Source: Kitasatospora sp. NBC_00315 (GTDB lineage: Bacteria; Actinomycetota; Actinomycetes; Streptomycetales; Streptomycetaceae). From it: a stretch of 64,000 bases of DNA. The position numbers were made by a program, and so were the translations under genes. The stretch is from the NCBI RefSeq assembly GCF_041435095.1, contig NZ_CP108025.1, forward strand, positions 5,828,001 to 5,892,000, written 5' to 3'. Below are positions 34,722 through 43,159 of this stretch, one piece after another (positions within the stretch are counted from its first letter, which is position 1; each line of letters starts with the position of its first letter). The notes under the pieces are model-generated. The model worked only from the letters and a program-made list of their open reading frames with translations. It was not told where the DNA came from and searched no databases.

Positions 34722-35561
34722 ATGAAGAAGCCGCTCATAGGCGTGCTCACCGCACTCCTGCTGGCCGGGGCGAGCGCCCTCGCCGGCGCCGCCCCTGCCG
34801 CCGCCACCGTCACGGCCACCCCCGCCGTCACCGTCAACTTCGCCGGGACGGTGGCGCTCAGCAACTGCTCCGGCTCGCTCGTCCGCCTGCCGGCCTCGGC
34901 GGCGGGCGACCCGGCCCTGATCCTCACCAACGGCCACTGCCTGGAGAGCGGCATGCCCGCCGCCGGCCAGGTCGTCGTCAACCAGACCTCCAGCCGCACC
35001 TTCACCCTGCTCAGCGCCTCCGCCGCCCGGCTCGGCACGCTGCGCGCCGTCAAGGTCGTCTACAGCACCATGACCGACACCGACGTGACGCTCTACCAGC
35101 TCGACAGTACGTACGCCTCGATCACCTCGCGCTACGGGATCTCCCCGCTCACCCTCTCGGCGAGCCACCCGGTGCAGGGCACCTCGATCAAGGTCGTCTC
35201 CGGGTACTGGAAGAAGACCTACTCCTGCTCGGTCGACGGTTTCGTCTACCGCCTCAAGGAGGGCGGCTGGACCTGGAAGGACTCGCTGCGCTACACCTCC
35301 AGCTGCGACACCATCGGCGGGACCTCCGGTTCGCCCGTGATCGACACCGCCACGGGTGAGGTCGTCGCGGTGAACAACACCGGCAACGAGGACGGCGCCA
35401 GCTGCACCGTCGACAATCCCTGCGAGGTCGACCAGAACGGCGTGGTGACGGTCCGCAAGGGCATCAACTACGCCGAGGAGACGTACGGGATCCCGGCCTG
35501 CTTCGCGGCCGGAAACCGTCTCGACCTCACCCGCGCGGGCTGCGCGCTGCCGCGCCCGTAG
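34722..35561 (+). CDS. Secreted trypsin-like serine protease (S1 fold)
   Basis: 279 residues. The Sec signal peptide covers about 1-28 (KKPLIGVLTALLLAGAS … APAAA). Catalytic residues appear as His72 (TNGHCLE), Asp121 (DTDVTLYQL) and Ser204 (GGTSGSP). Six or so cysteines in the mature part could form disulphides, including CSG/GHC and SSC/CSV pairs. There is no pro-region or C-terminal domain. The gene is monocistronic: a clear promoter upstream, GAGAGG before the ATG and a strong terminator downstream. Extracellular protein degradation is likely. Confidence 0.92.
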   Translation: MKKPLIGVLTALLLAGASALAGAAPAAATVTATPAVTVNFAGTVALSNCSGSLVRLPASAAGDPALILTNGHCLESGMPAAGQVVVNQTSSRTFTLLSASAARLGTLRAVKVVYSTMTDTDVTLYQLDSTYASITSRYGISPLTLSASHPVQGTSIKVVSGYWKKTYSCSVDGFVYRLKEGGWTWKDSLRYTSSCDTIGGTSGSPVIDTATGEVVAVNNTGNEDGASCTVDNPCEVDQNGVVTVRKGINYAEETYGIPACFAAGNRLDLTRAGCALPRP

Positions 35562-35595
35562 CACCCCGTTCCACTCCGGTGGCACCCGTTCCACC

Positions 35596-35632
35596 CCGGT
35601 GGGCCGCCCGCGTCGCGCGGGCGGCCCACCGG
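35596..35632 (+). terminator. Terminator after the protease gene
   Basis: A perfect 17-bp stem (CCGGTGGGCCGCCCGCG with its complement) and a 3-base loop, starting 34 bases after the protease stop. Confidence 0.8.
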
Positions 35633-35655
35633 CGTGTTGTGGCGCGCCCCCTGGT

Positions 35656-35686
35656 CGAAGTATTGAATCGGTGATTCAATACTTCG
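35656..35686 (+). promoter_or_regulatory. 31-bp palindromic operator abutting the TetR start
   Basis: Arms CGAAGTATTGAATC and GATTCAATACTTCG are perfectly complementary around GGT, ending one base before the ATG at 35688. AATACT (35678-35683) inside the right arm could be the -10 box of a leaderless transcript, so bound repressor would block RNA polymerase directly. Confidence 0.8.
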
Positions 35687-35687
35687 C

Positions 35688-36299
35688 ATGCCCTATCGAC
35701 GCACACCCGCCGTCCAGGCCCGGTTGGACGCCCAGCGCGAGGCGGTGCTCCAGGCCGCCGTCGGGCTGCTCGCCGACCGGGGCTACGGCGGGTGCTCGAT
35801 GGCGGCGGTGGCCGACCGGGCCGGGATCGCCACCGGCAGCCTCTACCAGCACTTCGCCAACAAGGCGGAGCTGTCCGTGGAGCTGTTCCGCCGGGTGGTC
35901 ACCCGGGAGATCGCCGCCGTCAACGAGGCCGTGGCCCGCCGGGACACCCCGCAGGCCAGGGTCGCGGCCGTGGTGGAGACCTTCGCCGCCCGCGCGCTCA
36001 GGGCGCCCAGGCTCGCGTACGCGCTGCTGGTCGAGCCCGCCGACGCCGTCGTGGACACCGAGCGGCTGGTCTTCCGCCGGGCCTTTCGCGACGTGATCGC
36101 CACCCAGGTCGCGGCGGCCGTCGCGACCGGCCACCTGCCCGCCCAGGATCCGGATCTCACCGCCGCCGCACTGGTCGGCGCCGTCGCGGAGGCCCTGGCC
36201 GGGCCGCTCGCCGCCGGCTCCACCCCGGCCGAGGTGACTCCCGGCCTGGTCTCCTTCACCCTTCGTGCCCTGGGAGGACGCGATGTCACCGACGCATGA
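35688..36299 (+). CDS. TetR-family repressor of the aidB operon
   Basis: 203 residues. HTH at about 28-60 (MAAVADRAGIATGSLYQHFA), followed by a TetR ligand domain. The gene starts one base after a perfect 31-bp operator and overlaps the next gene by 17 bases, so it heads and almost certainly represses its own operon with the acyl-CoA dehydrogenase and amidohydrolase. The effector is unknown; an acyl-CoA or aromatic acid would fit the neighbours. Confidence 0.93.
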   Translation: MPYRRTPAVQARLDAQREAVLQAAVGLLADRGYGGCSMAAVADRAGIATGSLYQHFANKAELSVELFRRVVTREIAAVNEAVARRDTPQARVAAVVETFAARALRAPRLAYALLVEPADAVVDTERLVFRRAFRDVIATQVAAAVATGHLPAQDPDLTAAALVGAVAEALAGPLAAGSTPAEVTPGLVSFTLRALGGRDVTDA

Positions 36300-37917
36300 G
36301 GTCACCAACCAGGCGCCACTGCCCTACGGGCACGACACCGCCGCCGACCCGGGCCTGATCGAGGCCCTGCACCGGGCCGGCGCGGGCTGGGCCGAGCCCG
36401 AGCTGCACCAGCTCGGCGTCCTGGCCGGCTCCGAACAGGCCGCCGAGTGGGGCAGGCTGGCCAACGAGCACCCGCCGGTGCTGCGCACCCACGACCGCTT
36501 CGGGAACCGGATCGACGAGGTCGAGTTCCACCCGCACTGGCACGACCTGATGCGCACCGCCGTGAGCCACGGCCTGCACGCCGCGCCCTGGCGCGACAAC
36601 CGCCCCGGCGCGCACGCGGCCCGCGCCGCCAAGTTCCACGTCTGGAGCCAGGTCGAGGCCGGCCACACCTGCCCGATCTCCATGACGTACGCCGCCGTCC
36701 CGGCCCTGCGCGCCACCCCGGCGCTCGCCGAGGAGCTGGAGCCGCTGCTCGCCGCCCCCTCGTACGACTTCGGGTTGCGCGATCCGCTCACCAAGCGCGG
36801 CCTGATCGCCGGCATGTCGATGACCGAGAAGCAGGGCGGCTCCGACGTCCGCGCCAACACCACCACCGCCACCCCGCACGCCGACGGCGGCTACCGGCTG
36901 AACGGCCACAAGTGGTTCACCTCGGCGCCGATGTCCGACCTGTTCCTGACCCTCGCCCAGGCCCCGGGCGGCCTCAGCTGCTTCGTGCTGCCGCGGGTGC
37001 TGCCGGACGGCTCCCGCAACCGGATCCTGCTCCAGCGGCTCAAGGACAAGCTGGGCAACAGGTCCAACGCCTCCGCCGAGATCGAGTACGACGGTGCGCT
37101 GGGGCACCTCGTCGGCGAGGAGGGGAGCGGGGTGCGGACCATCATCGAGATGGTCAACATGACCCGGCTGGACTGCACCCTCGGGGCGGCCGCCGGCATG
37201 CGCCTGGGCGCCACCCGGGCGCTCCACCACGCCATCCACCGAAGGGCGTTCGGGGCCGCCCTGGTCGAGCAGCCGCTGATGCGCAACGTACTGGCCGACC
37301 TGGTGGTGGAGTCCGAGGCGGCCACCGCCGTCGCCATGCGGCTGGCCGCCGCCACCGACGCCGCACTCGCGGGCAACGAGACCGAGGTGCTGGTCCGCCG
37401 GCTCGGGTTGGCGGTCGCCAAGTACTGGGTCTGCAAGCGCGGTCCGGCGCACGCCGCCGAGGCCCTGGAATGCCTGGGGGGCAACGGCTACGTCGAGGAG
37501 TCCGGAATGCCCCGGCTCTACCGCGAGGCGCCGCTGGTGTCGATCTGGGAGGGCTCCGGCAACGTGGCGGCGCTGGACGCGCTGCGGGCGATGGCGAAGC
37601 GGCCGGAGAGCGTCCAGGCGTTCCTGGGGGAGCTCGACCTGGCCGCCGGGGCGGACCGCCGGCTGGACGCCGCCGTCGCGGCCCTGCGCAAGCAGCTCGG
37701 CGACCTCACCGACCTGGAGTACCGCACCCGGCGCCTGGTCGAGGCGATGGCACTGGCGTTCCAGGGCTCCCTGCTGGTGCGGTACGGCAGTGCGGCGGTG
37801 GCCGACGCGTTCTGCGCCTCCCGGCTGGGCGGCGACCACGGCGGTGCCTTCGGCACCCTGCCGACCGGCCTGGACACCGCCGCGATCCTCGCCCGGGCGA
37901 CCCCGGTGGCGGCGTGA
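36283..37917 (+). CDS. aidB: AidB-like acyl-CoA dehydrogenase
   Basis: 544 residues, close to the usual AidB length and longer than ordinary acyl-CoA dehydrogenases. Visible signatures are TEKQGGSDVRANTT (flavin-site region), the GHKWFTSAPMSDLFLTLAQA segment, LGNRSNASAEIEYDGA, and the AidB-type CLGGNGYVEESGMPRLYREA with WEGSGNVAALDALRAM. FAD-binding enzyme related to the alkylation-response protein AidB and to isovaleryl-CoA dehydrogenase. The ATG lies behind GGGAGGA inside the TetR gene end. Its operon mate is an amidohydrolase, suggesting a catabolic rather than DNA-repair role, but this is inference. Confidence 0.9.
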   Translation: MSPTHEVTNQAPLPYGHDTAADPGLIEALHRAGAGWAEPELHQLGVLAGSEQAAEWGRLANEHPPVLRTHDRFGNRIDEVEFHPHWHDLMRTAVSHGLHAAPWRDNRPGAHAARAAKFHVWSQVEAGHTCPISMTYAAVPALRATPALAEELEPLLAAPSYDFGLRDPLTKRGLIAGMSMTEKQGGSDVRANTTTATPHADGGYRLNGHKWFTSAPMSDLFLTLAQAPGGLSCFVLPRVLPDGSRNRILLQRLKDKLGNRSNASAEIEYDGALGHLVGEEGSGVRTIIEMVNMTRLDCTLGAAAGMRLGATRALHHAIHRRAFGAALVEQPLMRNVLADLVVESEAATAVAMRLAAATDAALAGNETEVLVRRLGLAVAKYWVCKRGPAHAAEALECLGGNGYVEESGMPRLYREAPLVSIWEGSGNVAALDALRAMAKRPESVQAFLGELDLAAGADRRLDAAVAALRKQLGDLTDLEYRTRRLVEAMALAFQGSLLVRYGSAAVADAFCASRLGGDHGGAFGTLPTGLDTAAILARATPVAA

Positions 37918-38792
37918 GCGCGGCCGAGGTCCGCTCGTTCTGGCAGAGCCTGGACCTGCCGGGCCTGGTCGACGTGCACACCCACTTCATGCCGAAGAGC
38001 GTCCTCGACAAGGTCTGGGCGTACTTCGACGCCGCCGGGCCGCCGACCGGCCGCCCCTGGCCGATCGCCTACCGCGAGGAGGAGGGCGAACGCGTCCGGC
38101 GGCTGCGGGAGTTCGGCGTCCGGGCGTTCACCGCGATGCTCTACCCGCACAAGCCCGCGATGGCCGCCTGGCTCAACTCCTGGGCCGCCGGCTTCGCCGC
38201 CCGCACCCCGGACTGCCTGCACACCGCGACGTTCTTCCCCGAGCCGGGGGCGGCCGACTACGTGGCGCGGGCACTCGACGAAGGAGCCCGGGTCTTCAAG
38301 GCCCATCTGCAGGTCGGTGGCTACGATCCCGCCGACCCGCTGCTGGACGAGGTCTGGGGCCTGCTCGCCGAGAGCGGCACCCCGGTGGTCACGCACTGCG
38401 GCTCCGGCCCCGTCCCCGGCAAGCACACCGGACCGGGGCCGATCGGGGCGGTCCTCGGCCGGCACCCGGAACTACCGCTGGTCGTCGCGCACATGGGCCT
38501 GCCCGAGTACGGGGAGTTCCTCGACCTGGCCGAGCGGTACCCGCGCGTCCGGCTGGACACCACCATGGCGTTCACCGCCTTCACCGAGCGGGACAACCCC
38601 TTCCCGACCGCCGAACTCCCGCGTCTGCGCGCCCTCCAGGACCGGATCCTGCTCGGCACGGACTTCCCCAACATCCCCTATCCGTACGCGGACGCGCTGC
38701 ACGCCCTGGCCGGGCTGGGCCTGGGCCCCGAGTGGCTGCGGGCGGTCTGCCACGACAACGCGGCCGGACTCTTCGGCCTGCCCGACGCCTGA
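37914..38792 (+). CDS. Amidohydrolase family protein (ACMSD/TIM-barrel type)
   Basis: 292 residues. A metal-dependent TIM-barrel hydrolase: the HxH motif in VDVHTHFMPKS near the N-terminus, a second metal His in PVVTHCGSGP, then VVAHMGLPEYGEF, and the catalytic Asp in ILLGTDFPNIPYPY. This matches Amidohydro_2 proteins, which hydrolyse or decarboxylate small aromatic and lactone substrates. GTG overlaps the AidB stop. Third gene of the TetR-controlled operon. The substrate is unknown. Confidence 0.9.
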   Translation: MSAAEVRSFWQSLDLPGLVDVHTHFMPKSVLDKVWAYFDAAGPPTGRPWPIAYREEEGERVRRLREFGVRAFTAMLYPHKPAMAAWLNSWAAGFAARTPDCLHTATFFPEPGAADYVARALDEGARVFKAHLQVGGYDPADPLLDEVWGLLAESGTPVVTHCGSGPVPGKHTGPGPIGAVLGRHPELPLVVAHMGLPEYGEFLDLAERYPRVRLDTTMAFTAFTERDNPFPTAELPRLRALQDRILLGTDFPNIPYPYADALHALAGLGLGPEWLRAVCHDNAAGLFGLPDA

Positions 38793-38794
38793 CC

Positions 38795-39216
38795 CGCTCT
38801 CGGACCACCGTCGCGAGCAGCCGCAGCGCGTCACCGTGCAGGCCCGGCGCGGCGGCGAGGAAACCGTCGGAGGCCGGCGTCCAGGGCGCCCCGCGGGTGT
38901 CCGTCACCAGGGCGCCGGCCTCGCTCGCGATCAGCGCCCCCGGCGGGGGGTCGCCCGCGTCCGGTCCGTACTCCCGGAACAGCCCGAGGCGGCCGGAGCC
39001 GACGCAGGCGACCTGCAGTGCGGTCGGGCCGAGGTCGCGCACCGCCAGGACCTCGGCCGGGAGCGCCGACTGCTCGCGACCGGCGGGCCGACCGACCGGT
39101 CTGCCGGCCACCGTCTGCTGTCCCGACCCCGGCGGGCTGTACCGGTTCACCACCGACACGCTCGGTCCGCTCGGGGCGGCCCGCGCGGAGACCGCGATCG
39201 TCGGCCGCGCGGTCAA
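38795..39216 (-). pseudogene. C-terminal remnant of an inositol-monophosphatase-family gene
   Basis: On the minus strand the frame encodes VLAVRDLGPTALQVACVGSG and GALIASEAGALVTD, with FLAAAPGLHGDALRLLATV. This is the conserved C-terminal part of inositol monophosphatases. The N-terminal metal- and substrate-binding motifs of the family are missing, and there is no stop codon at the expected end: the frame runs into the 3' end of the amidohydrolase gene on the other strand. It fills most of the 443-base gap between two real genes. Confidence 0.6.
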
Positions 39217-39235
39217 GCGCGCGGGTGTCGTGCTG

Positions 39236-42200
39236 TCAGCATTCGGCGCCGGCCCGGTCCATGCGGGGCGAGCCCGGCGATCCTGAGCGCGCGGCGGGCA
39301 CCGTGTCCACGGGCCGGCCGTCGGTGGGCGGCTGCCCGGCCACGGCCGGCAGACGGAGCGCGGCGGCCGGGGCCGCGAGCAGCTCCTCGATCTCGCCGAC
39401 CAGCGGCGAGTCGGTGCCGACGAGCGCTCGCAGGGCCTCCCGCCAGTGCGCCGCGGCCTCCTCGCCGAGCCCGCGGGCGCGCAGGATCAGCCCGTGGACG
39501 TGGTGGGCGAGGCCCTGCGCGTAGGTGTCGGAGCGCTCGTCGGCCATCGCGAGCACGGTCCGGCACTCGCGTTCGGCCTCCTCGTCGCGGTGCAACCCGT
39601 GCAGCGAGCGCACCAGGCCGAGCCGGGCCTGCACCTCGTGGTGCCAGTCGTCCATCCCCGACATCAGGCGCACGCAGGTCTCGAAGTGGGGGAGCGCCTG
39701 AGCGGGTTCGCCCAGGGTGAGGTGGGCGTACCCGATGTTGGTGCGCGCCGCCTGGTGCACGAGGCGGTCGCCGAGCCGTTCGCCGATCTCCAGGCTCAGC
39801 GAGTGGCACCGGATCGCCAGCCGGGGGTCGGCCCCCTCGTGCAGGTTGCCCAGGGTGCTCAGGGCGATCGCCTCCTCGCGGTCGGCCCCGCGGCTGCGGG
39901 CGATCAGCAGGCACTCGTCGAGCACGGCGATGGCCTCCTCGATCCGCCCGAGATCCTGCAGCAGCAGCCCGCGGTTGCCCAGGGCCGGCTGCACCCGGTC
40001 GTCGTCCCCGAGCGTGCGCCAGATCGCGATCGCCCGCTCGTTCAGGTCCAGTGCGGTCTCGAACCGGCCGGCCATGTAGTGCGCGGCCGCGAGGTCGCTG
40101 AGCGCCTGCGCCCGGCCCGGTTCGTCGCCGAAGTCGTGGGCGGCCGCCAGCGCGATCTCGTTGAGCCGGCGCAGCGCCTCGATCCGGCCCCGCCGCTGGA
40201 GGTAGGGGAAGAGCGCCTGGACCATCGCCGCCACCGTGCGGTGATGGGCGGGCTGCCGGCCGTAGGTGGTGGCGAGCGCGCCGATGTTGCCGAGCTCCCG
40301 GTCGCACCAGGCGAAGGCCGCCGGCCCGTCGGCGAACGGCTCCGCCTCGCCGAGCGGCTCGGGCAGCCGGCGCGCGCGCTCCCCCCACGGGCCGAGGATC
40401 GCCAGCACGGTCTCCCCGGCGGTCGCCGTGTACCAGCGCAGCGCCCGGTCGGCGGACCTCTCCAGATCGTCGCCGTCGCCGAGGCGGACGGCCAGCTCGC
40501 GGGCGAAGTCGCGGACCAGGTCGTGCGGCGCGTAGTGGCCGAAGTCGGTCTCCTCCAGCAGCGCGACGTCCACCAGCCGGTCCAGCGCGGCCGCCGCCCT
40601 GGCCTCGCCGGTGTCCATCAGCCGGGCCAGCAGGGGCACCCCGTACTCGGCGAGGTCGACGGCGCCGATCCGGCGCAGGGCGAGGGCGGCGTCGCGGTCG
40701 TCGCCGCGCTCGGAGGTGAGCAGCGCGTCGTGGGCGACGGCCAGCGAGCGGCGCACGCTCAGGTCGTCGTACTCCAGCTGGTCGAGCCGGCGCTCCTGGT
40801 CCGTGAGCAGTTCCACCAGGGACTGCGCGCTCAACGCCCGGCGGACGGCCAGCCGGGCGGCGACCACCCGCAGGGCGAGCGGCAGCTGGCCGCAGAGCTC
40901 GACCAGGCGCCGCACCGCCGCCTCGTCGCCCCGGGCCGGGCCGCGGCCGGACGCACTGGCGATCAGGGCGGTGCTCTCGTCGGCGGTGAGCGGCGCGAGC
41001 GGGACGGACACCGCGCCGTCCAGCGCGGCCAGCGGCGGCCTGCTGGTCACCAGTACCGCGCACCCGGGCTCGGCCGGCAGCAGCGGCCGCACCTGGGCGG
41101 CGGAGGCGGCGTCGTCGAGCACGATCAGGGTGCGGGTGGCGTCCAGGGTGGAGCGCAGCAGGGCGGAGGCGCCGTCGGCGTCGGCCGGGATCAGCCGGGG
41201 CTCGACCCCGAGACCGCGCAGCAGCGCGCCGAGCGCCTGGATCGGGCCGAGCGGCGCCATGCCCGGGGTCGCGCCGTGCAGGTTCAGGAAGAGCTGCCCG
41301 TCGGGGAACCCCTCGCGCAGCGAGCGGGAGACGTGCAGGGCGAGCCCGGTCTTGCCGACGCCGGCCATGCCGCTGACCACCACGACGGCCGGCTGGCCGC
41401 CCGCCGCCGTCAGGGCCGCCCGGACGGCACCGATCTGCTCGGCCCGTCCGACGAAGTGGGCGGGTGGGACGGGGAGCTGCGCCGGTCTGGGCCGGGCCGC
41501 GACGGCCGGGGGCTTTGGCGGCTCCTCCTCGGGTCCGACCGGAACGGGATCGCGCAGGATCTCCCGGTGGGCCTCCTGGACGGCGCGGCCCGGTTCGACC
41601 CCGAGCTCGTCGACCAGGGCGCGGCGCAGCGCGTGGAACACGGCGAGCGCCTCGGCCTGCCGGTTGGTCCGGTGCAGGGCGAGCATCAGCTGCCGGTGGA
41701 AGGCCTCCCGGTACGGGTGCTCGCGGGTCAGCGAGCCGAGCTCGGCCGCCAGGTACTGGTGGCGGCCGAGCTGGAGCTCCGCGTCGAAGCGCCACTCCAG
41801 CAGTTGCAGGCGCTGGTCGACCAGCCGTTCCACGATCGGGTGGTCGGCGAAGTCCGGGACGTCGGCGAGCGGGCGCCCGCGCCAGAGCTGCAGGGCGGCG
41901 GCGGTCTCCCGGGCGACGGTGGCCCAGTCCCGCTGCTGGTGCGCCGTGCGGGCGGCCGTGAGCCCGGCGGCGAACAGGTCGGTGTCCAGTTCGCCCTCGG
42001 CTACCTGCAACAGGAACCCCTGCGGCACCGCGAGCAGCCGCGCCGCGCCGCCCTCGGCGAGGGCCCGGCGCAGCCTGGCGACATGGTTGTGCAGCGAGGC
42101 GGTGGCGGTGGCGGGTGGACGGTCGCCCCACAGCGCCTGCCGGAGGGCGTCGAGCGGCACCGGGCGGCCGGGCCGGAGCAGCAGTGCGGTCAGCAGCACC

Positions 42201-42280
42201 CTGCTCTTGAGCGCTCCGACGGCGCGGACCTCGCCCGCGTCGTCGAGCACGGTCAGTGGGCCGAGCAGGCCGAATCGCAT
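39236..42280 (-). CDS. AfsR-like SARP regulator with NB-ARC and TPR domains
   Basis: 1014 residues. Residues 1-95 are an OmpR-type winged HTH (MRFGLLGPLTVLDDAGEVRA; SLHNHVARLRRAL). A bacterial transcriptional activator domain follows to about 245 (ELDTDLFAAGL … ELGVEPGRAVQEAHREIL). After a Pro-rich linker comes an NB-ARC ATPase (P-loop GMAGVGKTGLALHV near 310; TLIVLDDAASAAQVRPLLP), then C-terminal TPR-like repeats (about 700-960). This is the AfsR plan: a large activator of secondary-metabolite genes. It lies 28 kb from the PKS genes, so pathway-specific control is possible but unproven; the 11-nt repeats at 11682 are candidate sites. Confidence 0.94.
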   Translation of the reverse strand: MRFGLLGPLTVLDDAGEVRAVGALKSRVLLTALLLRPGRPVPLDALRQALWGDRPPATATASLHNHVARLRRALAEGGAARLLAVPQGFLLQVAEGELDTDLFAAGLTAARTAHQQRDWATVARETAAALQLWRGRPLADVPDFADHPIVERLVDQRLQLLEWRFDAELQLGRHQYLAAELGSLTREHPYREAFHRQLMLALHRTNRQAEALAVFHALRRALVDELGVEPGRAVQEAHREILRDPVPVGPEEEPPKPPAVAARPRPAQLPVPPAHFVGRAEQIGAVRAALTAAGGQPAVVVVSGMAGVGKTGLALHVSRSLREGFPDGQLFLNLHGATPGMAPLGPIQALGALLRGLGVEPRLIPADADGASALLRSTLDATRTLIVLDDAASAAQVRPLLPAEPGCAVLVTSRPPLAALDGAVSVPLAPLTADESTALIASASGRGPARGDEAAVRRLVELCGQLPLALRVVAARLAVRRALSAQSLVELLTDQERRLDQLEYDDLSVRRSLAVAHDALLTSERGDDRDAALALRRIGAVDLAEYGVPLLARLMDTGEARAAAALDRLVDVALLEETDFGHYAPHDLVRDFARELAVRLGDGDDLERSADRALRWYTATAGETVLAILGPWGERARRLPEPLGEAEPFADGPAAFAWCDRELGNIGALATTYGRQPAHHRTVAAMVQALFPYLQRRGRIEALRRLNEIALAAAHDFGDEPGRAQALSDLAAAHYMAGRFETALDLNERAIAIWRTLGDDDRVQPALGNRGLLLQDLGRIEEAIAVLDECLLIARSRGADREEAIALSTLGNLHEGADPRLAIRCHSLSLEIGERLGDRLVHQAARTNIGYAHLTLGEPAQALPHFETCVRLMSGMDDWHHEVQARLGLVRSLHGLHRDEEAERECRTVLAMADERSDTYAQGLAHHVHGLILRARGLGEEAAAHWREALRALVGTDSPLVGEIEELLAAPAAALRLPAVAGQPPTDGRPVDTVPAARSGSPGSPRMDRAGAEC

Positions 42281-42388
42281 CTGACAACTCCCCCCGGGGC
42301 CGGTGCTGGTCGCCCGTCAACTCGCCGCCGAAGGACCTGTTGGTGCCATGTTAGTGGTCCGTTGGTGGCGCCCGGCAGGATCGTGCAG

Positions 42389-42460
42389 GTGATGAGCCGC
42401 CCGCTGCCGGACGGTCCGGCTACGGGGGGCCGGATCGCCCGGCAGCGGGCGGCTCATCAC
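42389..42460 (-). terminator. Long hairpin between DUF2269 and the AfsR-like gene
   Basis: A perfect 22-bp stem with left arm 42389-42410 (starting GTGATGAGCCGCC) and right arm 42439-42460 around a 28-base loop. It follows the DUF2269 stop in the minus direction and precedes the AfsR-like gene by about 110 bases. Terminator or operator. Confidence 0.6.
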
Positions 42461-42491
42461 GTGTCGGGCGCCGCCGTGGGCGGACGCCGCG

Positions 42492-43040
42492 TCAGACCCC
42501 GGTGCTGGAACCCGGGCGGATCACCATCAGTACGACCACCACGGCCCACAGCAGGTTGAACACGCCGGCCGTCATCGGCAGCAGGCGCAGGCCCTGCACC
42601 GCCCTGGCGCGCTCCTGGTCACCCGCGCCGTCCGCCGTTCCGGCCACGGCCACAGGCGCTCCCTCGACCGCCGGCGCTCCCTCGGCCGCCGCGGCCGGGC
42701 CGAGGGCGTCCACGGCGGCCTGCTGGGCCGGCAGCACGAACAGCAGCAGCGAGAGCGCGGCCAGCGCGGTCAGCACCATCGAGACGATCAGCCAGGGCTG
42801 ACCGAGGACGCCCATGACCTGCGCCAGCCCGATACCGAGGACGGGGACGGCCAGACCGAGCATCGCGTAGACCTGGGTGATCCGGTGCAGGACGCGCACC
42901 GAGCCGGTCTCCGAGGCGAGGTCGGGCCCGCCGGCGAGCGCGGCGCGGGCCCGGGCCGGGAACATGCTGACCGCCACCGCGACCGGGCCGATGAACAGCA
43001 CCGAGACGAGGACGTGCAGGCTCAGGAGGAACTTCGCCAT
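42492..43040 (-). CDS. DUF2269-type integral membrane protein
   Basis: 182 residues with four apolar helices: KFLLSLHVLVSVLFIGPVAV, the YAMLGLAVPVLGIGLAQVM region, VSMVLTALAALSLLLFVLPA, and a final LLPMTAGVFNLLWAVVVVLM. The LHVL…FIGP start is typical of DUF2269. An Ala/Gly-rich loop precedes the last helix. The start MAKFLL at 43040 is preferred over an in-frame GTG 16 codons upstream because the membrane segment begins there and AAAAGG lies 9 bases before it. Function unknown. Confidence 0.85.
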   Translation of the reverse strand: MAKFLLSLHVLVSVLFIGPVAVAVSMFPARARAALAGGPDLASETGSVRVLHRITQVYAMLGLAVPVLGIGLAQVMGVLGQPWLIVSMVLTALAALSLLLFVLPAQQAAVDALGPAAAAEGAPAVEGAPVAVAGTADGAGDQERARAVQGLRLLPMTAGVFNLLWAVVVVLMVIRPGSSTGV

Positions 43041-43159
43041 GGGGGAGGACCTTTTGTGCGGGGGCGGACAGTGCGGTGGGGCGTCCACCGGAGCGAAGCC
43101 CCCCGCACGCTAACATCGCCCCCGTGGCGCCCCCCGGCCGGGTGGCGGCCGGGCCGCCG

